A stretch of 64,000 nt of DNA from Saprospiraceae bacterium (lineage in GTDB: Bacteria; Bacteroidota; Bacteroidia; Chitinophagales; Saprospiraceae), in contig JAHBTW010000001.1 of the NCBI GenBank assembly GCA_019638385.1, positions 788,418 through 852,417 on the forward strand. The letters run 5' to 3'. Positions 24,851 to 33,761 of the stretch are shown here, piece after piece. Each line of letters begins with the position of its first letter. Position 1 is the first letter of the stretch. The translations under genes and the position numbers were made by a program. Below the pieces are notes generated by a model, which did no database searches, was not told the origin of the DNA, and was given only the letters and a program-made list of their open reading frames with translations.

Positions 24851-25703
24851 GCTGCTATGGTGGGTACTTCCGTTGGCATTTGTGTTGAGTTGTTATGAAC
24901 AAAGAGAAGGCTGCCTCGACATTGGGGCTACCAACTTCGCCCCCGATGCCGACCGCCCCTGCCCCGACAACTGCTGCGCCTACCCTGCTCTGCGCATGAG
25001 CTTCCAGCATCGCTTAGTGTATGGCCCCGACAGCGTGGTGAATTTCCGCCTGATAGACTCCGTTTATTATGATGTCGCAGGCCAACCGTATCGGGTGCAG
25101 GACTTCCGGTTCTTTCTCTCCAACGCCCGCCTCGTAAGGCCCGACGGCGCCGAAGTGGCCCTCAGCAATCGAATCGCCGCGCAACTTTTTCAGCCCGGCG
25201 GCAGCCTCCAACCCGACAGCATCATCAACGATATTTTGTTGGTACGACCCGCCCTCACCGCCCAAAACAACATAGGAACCCTGCGCGCTACGGGCGCTTT
25301 CACAGCCTTGAAATTCACTGTGGGCATTGTGCCGCCGGTGGCTTCTGTTGAACCTGAATCGCTACCCAACAACCATCCGCTTCGGCCCACCGCATCGGGC
25401 ATGGCCTGGAGCGAAGGCGCGGGCTACGAGTTTCATCGCGCCGTTTTTCTGCCGGGCCTTACCGACACCGCACGCGTAACAGTAAATGTGCAGGCGCCCG
25501 TTTACACCCGTACGATTGACCTGCCCATCAACATCAATGTCCCGGAGGGTTTTAATCTCGAATTCGATATCCAAATTGACTATTTACGTTGGTTGAGCGA
25601 CATTTCGCCGGCAACCCAACCGCCTGCCGCTCTGTTGGAGAATTTGGTTGCCAATACGGCGGCCTCTTTCTCTATTACACAGATTCGTTTTAATCCACGA
25701 TAA
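24822..25703 (+). CDS. MbnP-like lipoprotein 1
   Basis: A 293-residue predicted lipoprotein (FVLSC, Cys24) of the MbnP-like family, whose best-known members bind copper through an oxidised tryptophan made by the di-haem enzyme MbnH. The core matches: QDFRFFLSNARLVRPDG, then GIVPP, then GMAWSEGAGYEFHRAVF. After the lipid Cys is a small Cys-rich insert with Cys31, Cys47, Cys51 and Cys52 in a 'GC-D-ATNFAPDAD-C' pattern. Only one of the two Trp of the usual W-x-W motif is kept. The gene starts inside the exonuclease gene (29-base overlap) and MbnP-like 2 follows after 14 bases. No mbnH-like gene is in the window. Confidence 0.8.
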   Translation: MKNNKPANLKLLWWVLPLAFVLSCYEQREGCLDIGATNFAPDADRPCPDNCCAYPALRMSFQHRLVYGPDSVVNFRLIDSVYYDVAGQPYRVQDFRFFLSNARLVRPDGAEVALSNRIAAQLFQPGGSLQPDSIINDILLVRPALTAQNNIGTLRATGAFTALKFTVGIVPPVASVEPESLPNNHPLRPTASGMAWSEGAGYEFHRAVFLPGLTDTARVTVNVQAPVYTRTIDLPININVPEGFNLEFDIQIDYLRWLSDISPATQPPAALLENLVANTAASFSITQIRFNPR

Positions 25704-25717
25704 AAATCATATCAAAC

Positions 25718-26482
25718 ATGACAAACAAACTCCTTCTTGCCGCTGCGACCGTTGTCCTGCTATTTTCGGCATGTCGCGATAATAATACTGAAACGGCCAA
25801 AGTTGATCTCAACTTCAGGGCCAACTTCGGCGATGCGCCGCTCACCATGTTCACCCGTAGCTATCCTTACCGGGAGGGTATGAATGTGAAATTCCAAAAT
25901 TTCTTGTTTTATATCTCCGACGTTACGCTCTTGCGCGAAGACGGCTCTGAACACAGGCTCACTGAGGTGGAGCTATTGTCCTTCCGCAACATACAAGACG
26001 ACAACGCCGCCGACCACGGCATCTCCACGGCTTCCGCCAATGTGCCGGTGGGCAATTACACCGGCATCCGCATGGGCGTGGGCATTGCTCCGGCACTCAA
26101 CGGCACGCAACCCGGCGATTACAAAGCCGGTCACCCGCTCACCGACAACTACTGGTCCTGGGCGCTCGGCTATATTTTCACCAAAATAGAGGGAAATGCC
26201 GACTTGGACGGCAACGGAAATTATGATGAAAATGCCAAGCTCACCTTCCACATCGGCGCCAATGAACTGTACCGCACCCGCACTTTTTCCAAAGCCATAG
26301 AGGTGAAATCGGGGCAGCCGCTGTCCATTCCGTTCAAAGTGGATTTAGAAAGCGTACTCGTGAGAAGCGACGGCAATTTCCTCGATTTTCGGGTCACCCG
26401 GCAAGATCATACCAACGACATGGACGTGGCGCGCTTTATCATGGACAATCTGGCGGATGCCATCCAATTGCGTGTGCAGTGA
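25718..26482 (+). CDS. MbnP-like lipoprotein 2
   Basis: A 254-residue lipoprotein (LLFSAC, Cys19) of the MbnP-like family. Key stretches are VKFQNFLFYISDVTLLREDG, GIRMGVGIAPALNG and NYWSWALGYIFTKIEG, where the W-x-W typical of the family is intact. An acidic DLDGNGNYDENAK segment follows and may bind calcium. Lipoprotein 1 just upstream is a distant paralogue in the same unit. The copper-binding role is taken from the family and is not shown here. The gene converges on the AAA ATPase gene with only 3 bases between their stops. Confidence 0.85.
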   Translation: MTNKLLLAAATVVLLFSACRDNNTETAKVDLNFRANFGDAPLTMFTRSYPYREGMNVKFQNFLFYISDVTLLREDGSEHRLTEVELLSFRNIQDDNAADHGISTASANVPVGNYTGIRMGVGIAPALNGTQPGDYKAGHPLTDNYWSWALGYIFTKIEGNADLDGNGNYDENAKLTFHIGANELYRTRTFSKAIEVKSGQPLSIPFKVDLESVLVRSDGNFLDFRVTRQDHTNDMDVARFIMDNLADAIQLRVQ

Positions 26483-26485
26483 TGC

Positions 26486-29400
26486 CTATCCCAGCAGGGC
26501 ATCATCTATCGCCGTGTTGAAATTGGCCTGCATAGCGGAGAATACGCCTTTGCAAAAAGCCTCATAGCTGCCTTCTGTTTCGATGCCGTACGGGATATCT
26601 TTTTGTGTTTCGCGGCCAACTGTCCGACGGGGATTGGGTTTGAAAAAATCCATTCGATGGACCCGTGCGGGCGTAGCAAACTGGCCGAGCATACCGACCG
26701 AAACAAAATACTTGCGCCAGTTCTTGTTATGATCTTCCCAACTTTGAAACCCGTTTTCACCCGATAGAAACAAATGCGCTAAGTCCCCGCCGATTAAAAA
26801 CTCTACTCCCACCAACTGTTCTCCTCGTGGGGGCCTGTCGAGTTCAGGGGCAAAAACATCTTCAATATCGGCCAGCAAATACTCCTCTCTCTTTTTTCTT
26901 TGGGGAGCGCCGCCTTCCTCCGTTGCAGGTACCGTGATTTCCTCGTTGTAATAAGCCTCGTTTATCCATACGCCTTTTTTAAAGAATTTAAAATGGCACT
27001 GGTTAAATATTTCTACATAAAAACGAATGATCGGCATCAAATCCCGCCCGTAAATACCGAACATACACCGGTTGTGTTCGGGCATTTTATACTGAACCAA
27101 TTCTTTTTTGAAATGATCCTGGCGCTCTTGCCAGTATTTGAGTTGCTGCGGCAGATCGGCCTCCTGCGGCACGGCCCCGATGAATCCGAGGCAGGCATCG
27201 CGCTCTAAGCGCTCTATATCCGTGTGTAATGCGTGTTGCCTTCCCACCAATTTTTGGAGTGTGCTAAAGACCTCGACCTTGGAGCGGTCTTTCCAAAAAG
27301 CGGTTTCATTTTTCTTGCGCATATCTTCCAGCATATCCAGATCGCTACGGATTTCGCGGAAGCAAAAACTGTCTTCCAACAACGCGGCCTGCCGGCGCAA
27401 GATGCCTGCGTGGTTGGCGTGATTGGCCACCTGCAATTCCTCCAGCAAGAGTTCTAATGAGAGCGGATCGGCTTCAATGTCAATCCTCGGCGTTCCGTTA
27501 CTCATGCGCACCTGCACGTCGAGGTGGTCGTGCGAGTCCTCGGCGGAGAGGGTGCAGGCCAAAGGTATCACTAAGTGATCTCTAGCGGCACGTTGCAGAT
27601 ATCGGGCGCCGTAGTCCGGGTTGAAGCCCTTCTCGCCGAGGTAGTCCGATACGGCCTCCTCCAAATAGAAACTCATCCGGCGATACCGGATGCCCTCTCT
27701 TTTCTTCAACGAGACAAGTTCCCGCTCCACCACCTTTCGGATAGACGCGGCGTCTAAGGCGTGAAAAGGGACGATCTCGTCTATGCGGTTGACCAATTCG
27801 GGGCGAAAAGATTGCTCCACAGCCCTTTTGTAATGCCCGGCAAGATCGTCGGGGCGATTGCTTGGGCGCATGGCAATCGGCTTGTATCTGGATCCGGTAG
27901 CGCCGATGTTGGAAGTCATGATGATGATGGCACTGCAAAAATTGACCAATTTCCCCCTGCCATCAGTGAGGCGGCCTGCATCCAATATCTGAAGCAGGAT
28001 GTCGAAGAAGGAGGTATCCGCTTTTTCAATTTCATCGAAGAGGAGCACGCAGAAAGGCTCGCGGCGTACCGCAGCGGTCAGCAACCCATCCATATGCCCC
28101 ATGCCGCCGAGTTTGACAGAAGCGTCGGGGCCGGAAAATTCGCTCATATCGAAGCGAATCATGCGATTCCGGTCTCCAAATACAAAAGCAGCCAGCACTT
28201 TGGCCAATTCGGTTTTGCCTACGCCGGTAGGCCCCACAAAAAGTAGGGAGGCAATGGGTTTTCCGGTGCGCGAGAGTCGGGTTTTTTCTCTTACCAGCAT
28301 GTCAACCGTAAGAGCAACGGCGTTTTGCTGCCCAAAAACATTGTGGTTAAAATTTTCCTTTATTTGTTCAGGATGAAGCGGAACGGTATCGTCAAGCATT
28401 ACAGCCGGAATACCCGTTTCTTCACAAAAAGCCTTGACAATCTTCATTTTGGAAATCGTCCGGGTTTCGGTCATTTCTGTCTCCAAAGGCATTCTGACGA
28501 CGGCTTCCAAAAATCGGATCACCTTGCCCGGCATCCCTGAATAGGGGTTGAAACGCTTGTACAGGCGAATGGCTTCCTGTACAGCGCCCGGTCCGAATCG
28601 CAATTTTTTTTCCTCCGCCAGGCTCGCTACCTTGCTTTGAATAATCGCTTCGAGTGCCGCATCATGAGGCGGTTGAATGCGAACAACCTGGAAAAAAGTG
28701 GAATAGTTGGGGCTTTTCTCGTCAATGAGATGCAACTCCTCCTCGGTGCATTCGCTGATGATGGAAATTTCGCCCCGACTGAGGTAGCTGCGCAGGTATT
28801 CGCCCATGCTCACGTCGTTGCCGGCATATCGGCCTACTTCAAAAAGCTCCATGAGATTGCGCACATAGAGCCAATCGCCACTTGCCGACAACTCCCGGCA
28901 CAGGAAAGCGAGGTTGTATTGCCAGCCGGTATCGCGGGTGAGTTCTTTGATGAGCAGAGAAGCGGTGGTTTCCCATATTTTTCCGGGGTTGCCGGCCTGT
29001 TGCCATTGGCGTACCGCTTCAAAAACCAAAGCGCTCTTTCCCACGCCGTTGGGGCCGACTAGCAGTAGGTTGCGCCCGAAGTTGTTGCGCAAAGCGCGGC
29101 TTATCTGCTCCAACTCCGCCTCCATGCTGTAAGCTTCCTGCCGACTAACGAACAGCGGCGTGGAGGCTTCTCCTATCAACTGGCGTTTTTTGTCTTCTTC
29201 CAGGGCATCTACCTCAGAAGGGCTCAAGGCTTCGAGTTGTATTTCCTTTTGCAACAGCTCGACGCTCTCATACCATATTGTGGAGACGATGCCCTGTGTA
29301 GCGGCCAATCTTTGGGTTTGAGCGAAAAATACTTTTACGTTGTCGGTCAGTATTTTGCGCAACATCTCCTCCGTATCGGCGGCAGCCTCCGTGCCGGTAG

Positions 29401-29740
29401 CCGGCGCAATGGCCCACCACTTTCCCTGCTTGTGGGTATAATAGAAATCGAGTTCCAACTCAAATGCGGGGAAAGCAACTCCGTCTTTAGCTTTCGGCAG
29501 CGATACGGCAACGGTGTCCCGTTCAAATGAACCGTAGATGCTGAGATCGAGCAAATAACCGGCCTGCCCTTTGTCGAGCACTTCGCGCTGAAACAGGTCG
29601 CGGTATCTTTCGGCCAGTTTTTCAAAAGACTGCCCCACCCTCACCACGCTGTTTTCGGAAAGCGGTTTCAGCACCGTCAAATCCGGGGTCGGGAAGCGCA
29701 GCCGGAAGGCGTAAAAGGGCAAAGTAAAAGGAAAAGCCAT
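26486..29740 (-). CDS. Divergent double-AAA ClpB-like ATPase with unusual N- and C-terminal regions
   Basis: A 1084-residue protein with two AAA modules in Clp/Hsp100 order. D1 has Walker A GPNGVGKS (229-236) but no clear Walker B: the expected hydrophobic-DE position reads WLYVRNLMELFE. D2 is intact, with GPTGVGKT (503-510), VLLFDE (565-570), sensor TSN (609-611), an arginine-finger stretch RPELVNRIDEI and a sensor-2 GARYLQRA. The first 200 residues are not the Clp N repeat, and the ClpB middle coiled coil between D1 and D2 is missing. A helical coiled-coil-rich region (about 790-910) and a C-terminal domain of about 170 residues follow D2. D2 probably drives unfolding or remodelling of a protein partner. 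It is the last gene of an apparent operon with a threonine dehydrogenase and a membrane protein. Confidence 0.85.
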   Translation of the reverse strand: MAFPFTLPFYAFRLRFPTPDLTVLKPLSENSVVRVGQSFEKLAERYRDLFQREVLDKGQAGYLLDLSIYGSFERDTVAVSLPKAKDGVAFPAFELELDFYYTHKQGKWWAIAPATGTEAAADTEEMLRKILTDNVKVFFAQTQRLAATQGIVSTIWYESVELLQKEIQLEALSPSEVDALEEDKKRQLIGEASTPLFVSRQEAYSMEAELEQISRALRNNFGRNLLLVGPNGVGKSALVFEAVRQWQQAGNPGKIWETTASLLIKELTRDTGWQYNLAFLCRELSASGDWLYVRNLMELFEVGRYAGNDVSMGEYLRSYLSRGEISIISECTEEELHLIDEKSPNYSTFFQVVRIQPPHDAALEAIIQSKVASLAEEKKLRFGPGAVQEAIRLYKRFNPYSGMPGKVIRFLEAVVRMPLETEMTETRTISKMKIVKAFCEETGIPAVMLDDTVPLHPEQIKENFNHNVFGQQNAVALTVDMLVREKTRLSRTGKPIASLLFVGPTGVGKTELAKVLAAFVFGDRNRMIRFDMSEFSGPDASVKLGGMGHMDGLLTAAVRREPFCVLLFDEIEKADTSFFDILLQILDAGRLTDGRGKLVNFCSAIIIMTSNIGATGSRYKPIAMRPSNRPDDLAGHYKRAVEQSFRPELVNRIDEIVPFHALDAASIRKVVERELVSLKKREGIRYRRMSFYLEEAVSDYLGEKGFNPDYGARYLQRAARDHLVIPLACTLSAEDSHDHLDVQVRMSNGTPRIDIEADPLSLELLLEELQVANHANHAGILRRQAALLEDSFCFREIRSDLDMLEDMRKKNETAFWKDRSKVEVFSTLQKLVGRQHALHTDIERLERDACLGFIGAVPQEADLPQQLKYWQERQDHFKKELVQYKMPEHNRCMFGIYGRDLMPIIRFYVEIFNQCHFKFFKKGVWINEAYYNEEITVPATEEGGAPQRKKREEYLLADIEDVFAPELDRPPRGEQLVGVEFLIGGDLAHLFLSGENGFQSWEDHNKNWRKYFVSVGMLGQFATPARVHRMDFFKPNPRRTVGRETQKDIPYGIETEGSYEAFCKGVFSAMQANFNTAIDDALLG

Positions 29741-29758
29741 TGTACTGAATTTAAAAAC

Positions 29759-30706
29759 CTACCGCCCGTACTTTTCGCGAAGGCGCGTCAGCATTTCCAA
29801 GGTCATGGCTTGCAGGTCGAACGAGGGCGCCCATCCCCAATCATGGCGGGCATCGGTGTCGTCTATGCTTTCGGGCCAGGAATCGGCTATGCCCTGCCGA
29901 AAATCGGGCTGGTATTGCACTTCAAACCCCGGATAGTGCGCGCGAATGGCGGCACTCAGTTCCGCAGGCGTAAAACTCATTCCGGATAGGTTGTAGCTGG
30001 TATGCAATTTCACCTGCTCTGCCGGGGCTTCCATCAGCAGGAGCGTGGCGCGCACGGCGTCGTCCATGTACATCATGGGCAGTCGGGTATCGTCGCGCAG
30101 GAAACAGGTGAAGGGTTCTTCCAGAACGGCCTTGTGAAAAATCTCCACGGCGTAATCGGTTGTGCCGCCGCCCGGCATAGACTGGTAGCTGATGATGCCC
30201 GGATAACGCAGGGAGCGCACATCTACGCCGTAGCGGAGGAAATAGTACTGGCTCCAAAGCTCCCCGGCTACTTTACTGATACCGTACACCGTGGTAGGCT
30301 CCAAGGGGCCGTGCTGCGGGGTGTTCTGCCTTTCGGCAAACGGCCCGAACGAGGCAATGGAACTGGGAAAGAACACTTTGAGCCGGTATTCGCGCGCCGC
30401 TTCCAGCACGTTGAACAGACCGCCCATATTGACATCCCAGGCCCACTGCGGATGTTGTTCGCCGGTGGCAGACAGGATGGCGGCGAGGTGATACACCTGC
30501 CGGATGTCGTACTGACGGATGATCTCGCCGAGGCGGACGGCATTCAGAATGTCCAATGTTTCGAAAGGGCCGTGCGCAGCGGTGGCTGCGGGGGCCAGAT
30601 CGGAAGCGATGACGCGGTCGTTGCCGTGGGCATTTCGGAGCGTTTCCGTGAGTACCGTGCCGATTTGCCCGTTTGCGCCGATGACGAGGATATTGCCTGT
30701 GGTCAT
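29759..30706 (-). CDS. tdh: L-threonine 3-dehydrogenase, short-chain (epimerase-like) type
   Basis: A 315-residue NAD-dependent epimerase/dehydratase-family enzyme, most like the short-chain L-threonine dehydrogenases. It would oxidise threonine to 2-amino-3-ketobutyrate with NAD+. The Rossmann motif is GANGQIG (10-16), the catalytic pair is Tyr141 and Lys145 (YGISK), and a Ser pair is at 115-116. The segments YHLAAILSATGEQ and RYPGIISYQSMPGGGTTDYA are typical of this group and differ from UDP-sugar epimerases. The AAA ATPase gene follows after 18 bases and the membrane protein gene precedes it by 43. No kbl gene is nearby. Confidence 0.88.
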   Translation of the reverse strand: MTTGNILVIGANGQIGTVLTETLRNAHGNDRVIASDLAPAATAAHGPFETLDILNAVRLGEIIRQYDIRQVYHLAAILSATGEQHPQWAWDVNMGGLFNVLEAAREYRLKVFFPSSIASFGPFAERQNTPQHGPLEPTTVYGISKVAGELWSQYYFLRYGVDVRSLRYPGIISYQSMPGGGTTDYAVEIFHKAVLEEPFTCFLRDDTRLPMMYMDDAVRATLLLMEAPAEQVKLHTSYNLSGMSFTPAELSAAIRAHYPGFEVQYQPDFRQGIADSWPESIDDTDARHDWGWAPSFDLQAMTLEMLTRLREKYGR

Positions 30707-30749
30707 AAAAATTTGGTGTTGCGCTTTTGCGGGCTAAAAATAGAAAATA

Positions 30750-31703
30750 TCAGACCGGTTTTGATACTCGTACTATTTTCCGAAGCAAATCAAACCAAAA
30801 CGGGGCCCCGAAAGAGATGAAAATAGCCGTGAGGAACCAACTGCCTACGATCAGGAGCCAGCCTCCGAGGCTGTCGGCTTGCGGCTTTTGGCCGACCAAT
30901 CCGGTGAGGGCAAATTTTTTCACGTCTTCCCGCAGGGTAGTATCCACCACGACAATGTCCTTTTCGTTGGTTTGCAACAGCACGCCCTTGCGCAGTTGGC
31001 CTTCTTCGTCAAAGTAGGAATCGGCGCGTTCGGCCATCCATTTCTCCATGTCGCCGTAGAGTTCGGTGCGCAGGGTTTCGTTTTCAGACAGCGTACGACC
31101 TATCTTGATAAGGTCAATGTTGAAACTTCCGGCAAGGGCTAATCCAATGAAAATGAGGATAAACTGTGCCTGCCGGCGGTACCAGTTGGAAGTGCCGTTC
31201 ATCACGTCGTCGTACCATCTTTTCAGCGCGGCCAATTTGGCTTCGCCTATTTCGCCGGCGTTGTTCTGCAGGTTTTCTACAAAATCGCGCAGCGGGCCGG
31301 GCGGAATGCTCTCCAAGGTCTCCGGCGTCCATTTCATGGTTTTGAGTACGTCGGCAAAACTCTCCGCTGATACATAAGAAGGCGGGCCGTCCACGGCTTT
31401 ACCAATGCCGCCATATCCAAACAAGATGCGCACCCGCTCTTCGAGCCAGTCTAACAGCCGCCCGTAAAGGGAACTGCTGGAGGGGCGGCACAACTGCTTG
31501 AAGGAAAGAGATTCGGTAAAACGCTCATACACTTCGCTGCGCTTTCCTTTGAGCTGAGGGCCCAGGATGTGTTGAATGGTTTTCATCAGCATGACGCCCC
31601 GTAGGGAAATGTAATTAGCGATCAACTCTTGTATGGCAGTAGCCAACAAAGTGAACAAGAGGAGAATGAAGATGAGTCCGGCAACGATTTGAAGAATGGC
31701 CAT
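30750..31703 (-). CDS. Uncharacterised membrane protein with GAPFWFDLL C-terminus
   Basis: A 317-residue protein with a hydrophobic N-terminal segment (3-25), a second at about 180-197 and a third at about 280-302. The regions between them are soluble and mostly helical. Two stretches are, from memory, shared by a widespread family of unknown membrane proteins: YDDVMNGTSNWYRRQAQF before the second segment, and GAPFWFDLLRKI after the last one. No enzymatic motif is seen. It is the first gene of a minus-strand unit that continues with the threonine dehydrogenase and the AAA ATPase. Confidence 0.75.
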   Translation of the reverse strand: MAILQIVAGLIFILLLFTLLATAIQELIANYISLRGVMLMKTIQHILGPQLKGKRSEVYERFTESLSFKQLCRPSSSSLYGRLLDWLEERVRILFGYGGIGKAVDGPPSYVSAESFADVLKTMKWTPETLESIPPGPLRDFVENLQNNAGEIGEAKLAALKRWYDDVMNGTSNWYRRQAQFILIFIGLALAGSFNIDLIKIGRTLSENETLRTELYGDMEKWMAERADSYFDEEGQLRKGVLLQTNEKDIVVVDTTLREDVKKFALTGLVGQKPQADSLGGWLLIVGSWFLTAIFISFGAPFWFDLLRKIVRVSKPV

Positions 31704-32086
31704 GGCAGTGTGGTTTTAAGTAGGACAAAAAAATAATCAGAGCACAAGATAACGCGCTGCATTGAAGCCTTCAAATGAAAAGTAGCCTTCCGAAGTTTCT
31801 GTAATTTTTAACCTCAGATGCACCGCCAAAACGAACTAAATTTTGGGGGCATCTAAGTGCTTGCATTGTTGACGGCGAAACGTAAAATTTGTGTAAAAAC
31901 AGGGCCGAACACATAAGGCGCGAAACGTGCAAGTACCCAATGTATTGTAATTTAATACAGGTTTTAGATAAAATTTTGATTGAAAATTTTACATTTTTTA
32001 ATGATCTAAAATATTGTTTGTGACGTTTATGCTGTGTATTTTGTGCTCGAATTTTTCATTCACCCTAACCAAAAGCACGTTTGAGA
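31704..32086. other. AT-rich intergenic region between two divergent genes
   Basis: This stretch separates the divergent membrane protein and small basic protein genes. No frame is supported. The second half is strongly AT-rich and has two short inverted repeats: tgtatt (31941-31946) with aataca (31954-31959), and aaaatttt at 31970-31977 and 31983-31990. They may be operators or bent DNA for either gene. No consensus -7 box was found at a fitting distance. Confidence 0.4.
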
Positions 32087-32338
32087 ATGGCTAGTATAAT
32101 CGTCAAACGCAGATTAGTGAAAGCAAGAATCGCCTTAAGCCAAACTATTCAAAAAATCCTCGAAATAAGCCGCAAAAAAAAGACCATTCCGTACCAACCT
32201 GACCCGGCAACGAAAGAAGCCGTGATCGGAGAGGAACTGTCACTACTCAACAAACTGGCCAAACAACAGGCTCAGTTGATAAAGCACTACGAGACGACAT
32301 TGGTCAAAGAGGTGGCGCCGCAGCGGATATCAAGGTAG
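32087..32338 (+). CDS. Small basic helical protein, unknown
   Basis: An 83-residue protein from the ATG at 32087; a TTG two codons earlier could also start it. The first 35 residues are rich in Lys and Arg (VKRRLVKARIAL, SRKKK), and the rest is a predicted helix with alternating charge. I do not recognise it. It could bind nucleic acid, but nothing specific shows this. Its 3' end overlaps the convergent 474-residue gene by 9 bases. The frame is short; base composition and the long upstream spacer leave some doubt. Confidence 0.5.
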   Translation: MASIIVKRRLVKARIALSQTIQKILEISRKKKTIPYQPDPATKEAVIGEELSLLNKLAKQQAQLIKHYETTLVKEVAPQRISR

Positions 32339-33754
32339 CGTCAGGCGTTCCCGCAGTCGGTTGATTACGGCCGGGATGAGGGGCCGCACTTCTTCTAAGA
32401 GTTCTCTTAGTTGGTGGTGCTTGGCATCCACATCGTCCATTTGCGCGATTGAATCGTGCAGGACTTGTTCCAATTGTTCCCGGCTAAGCAGGGTTTCCTT
32501 ATACGAGGCTACCGCGTTGTACCACAGGATGGTGGGCATATAATTGGCATTCTTGCGGTACTGTCCTTCCTTTTCCAATAGTTGGTGTTTGCGCACAATT
32601 TTCAGTATCCTGGCATATTTTTCTTGCCGGAGTAAGGCTTCCAGGTAGGAAGTGAAAAAGATGTGCCAGCGATATTCAAACACTTCCTTCCTGTAGGCCG
32701 ATAGAAAAGATTCCGCGTAGTTTTCCGCGCTGCGGTACTGAGCATTGTGGTTGAGGCATTTCAAATAAAGCGCCACAAAACCGATGCGGTTGTGAAACCC
32801 CGCCGTAGTTTTCATTTCCGGGTAAGCCGAGCGCATGAGTTGCAGGGCGTCCTGATGTTTGTGCTGTCGCATCAGCACGGCGGTGAGGTTGTTTACATAA
32901 AAAATATAGTCGCTGGTTTTTTCCCGGATAGAGAGGTAGCCGTAGTACTCCGCTTTTTCGTACTCCTGAAAGCGGGTGTGGAGCAACAGGCGGTTGCCGT
33001 AATAGTTGAGCAGCAACCGGCGCGAGTAATAAATACCCTGTGAAAACATCCGATCAATATACTCGTACTTCTCCAGGAGCTTTTCAAAGTTGCGATAGTT
33101 GAAGTAGATAAAAGTGAGCCGCACCAAGGCGAAGTACCGGTTGAGGCCGTCCAATGCTTCGTTGTAAAAAACCTCGGTGAGCCAGTTTTCCCAATGGATA
33201 GACTGCGCCGAGTTTTTGGAATACTGGTTCACGATATCTTGCGTAGCCTCGTGCATGCGTTCAAACACCTCTTTACTCGTATTGTATTGCATCTGAAACC
33301 GCTTGAGGAAATCATCCGTCAAGCGATGATGCGCATGCCGCATCCGGATGAGGAGGTAGTGCCGGTAAAACTGCACCAACTCGAAGAATTTCATAAAATA
33401 GAAATCCGGCTGCTCGTACTCCCGGATAGCTTTGAGCAGTGATTTTTCCTCTTGCGGCTCAATGGCGTCGGTCATGATTTTGCGCTCCGTCCGGCTCAGC
33501 CAGTCGAAGCGCTCATCCACATCAATAGCGGAGAGGTGCTCCTCTATCCAACCTTTGAGATTGGAATACTTCCGTTTGTCTATCTCCGTGTCATAAGGAA
33601 CCTGTTGTCGTATCCTGCCGCAGTTTTCGTGCATCAGTTGCAGGATGTTCAGCTTCACATCGTCTTCAAACTGCTGAATAGAAAGCAGATAGGCCGTTTC
33701 GTGCGGCAATAGCGCAGCGGCAAATTCTCCAAATTTTTGCAGTTTGTTTCTCAT
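32330..33754 (-). CDS. Helical, TPR-like hypothetical protein
   Basis: A 474-residue soluble protein made almost wholly of predicted helices. Repeating pairs of about 34-40 residues in the second half (for example EYEKAEYYGYLSIREK, KHQDALQLMRSAYPEM, RSAENYAESFLSAYRK) look like diverged tetratricopeptide repeats, so it may be a scaffold for protein contacts. There is no signal peptide or enzymatic motif. I do not recognise a named family. The phaB gene ends 7 bases before its stop-to-start region on the same strand (33762), so the two might share a transcript, with phaB located downstream of it by orientation being read first from its own promoter. Confidence 0.75.
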   Translation of the reverse strand: MRNKLQKFGEFAAALLPHETAYLLSIQQFEDDVKLNILQLMHENCGRIRQQVPYDTEIDKRKYSNLKGWIEEHLSAIDVDERFDWLSRTERKIMTDAIEPQEEKSLLKAIREYEQPDFYFMKFFELVQFYRHYLLIRMRHAHHRLTDDFLKRFQMQYNTSKEVFERMHEATQDIVNQYSKNSAQSIHWENWLTEVFYNEALDGLNRYFALVRLTFIYFNYRNFEKLLEKYEYIDRMFSQGIYYSRRLLLNYYGNRLLLHTRFQEYEKAEYYGYLSIREKTSDYIFYVNNLTAVLMRQHKHQDALQLMRSAYPEMKTTAGFHNRIGFVALYLKCLNHNAQYRSAENYAESFLSAYRKEVFEYRWHIFFTSYLEALLRQEKYARILKIVRKHQLLEKEGQYRKNANYMPTILWYNAVASYKETLLSREQLEQVLHDSIAQMDDVDAKHHQLRELLEEVRPLIPAVINRLRERLTLP

Positions 33755-33761
33755 CGTTCTT

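Noticed and set aside
26486..29740. The AAA ATPase as ClpV of a type VI secretion system
   Set aside because: No tss, hcp, vgrG or contractile-tail gene is in the window, the N-terminal region is not ClpV-like, and D1 is degenerate.
31704..32086. A tRNA or small RNA gene in the long AT-rich gap
   Set aside because: No cloverleaf, no CCA-type end and no terminator hairpin could be found; the short inverted repeats are too small.
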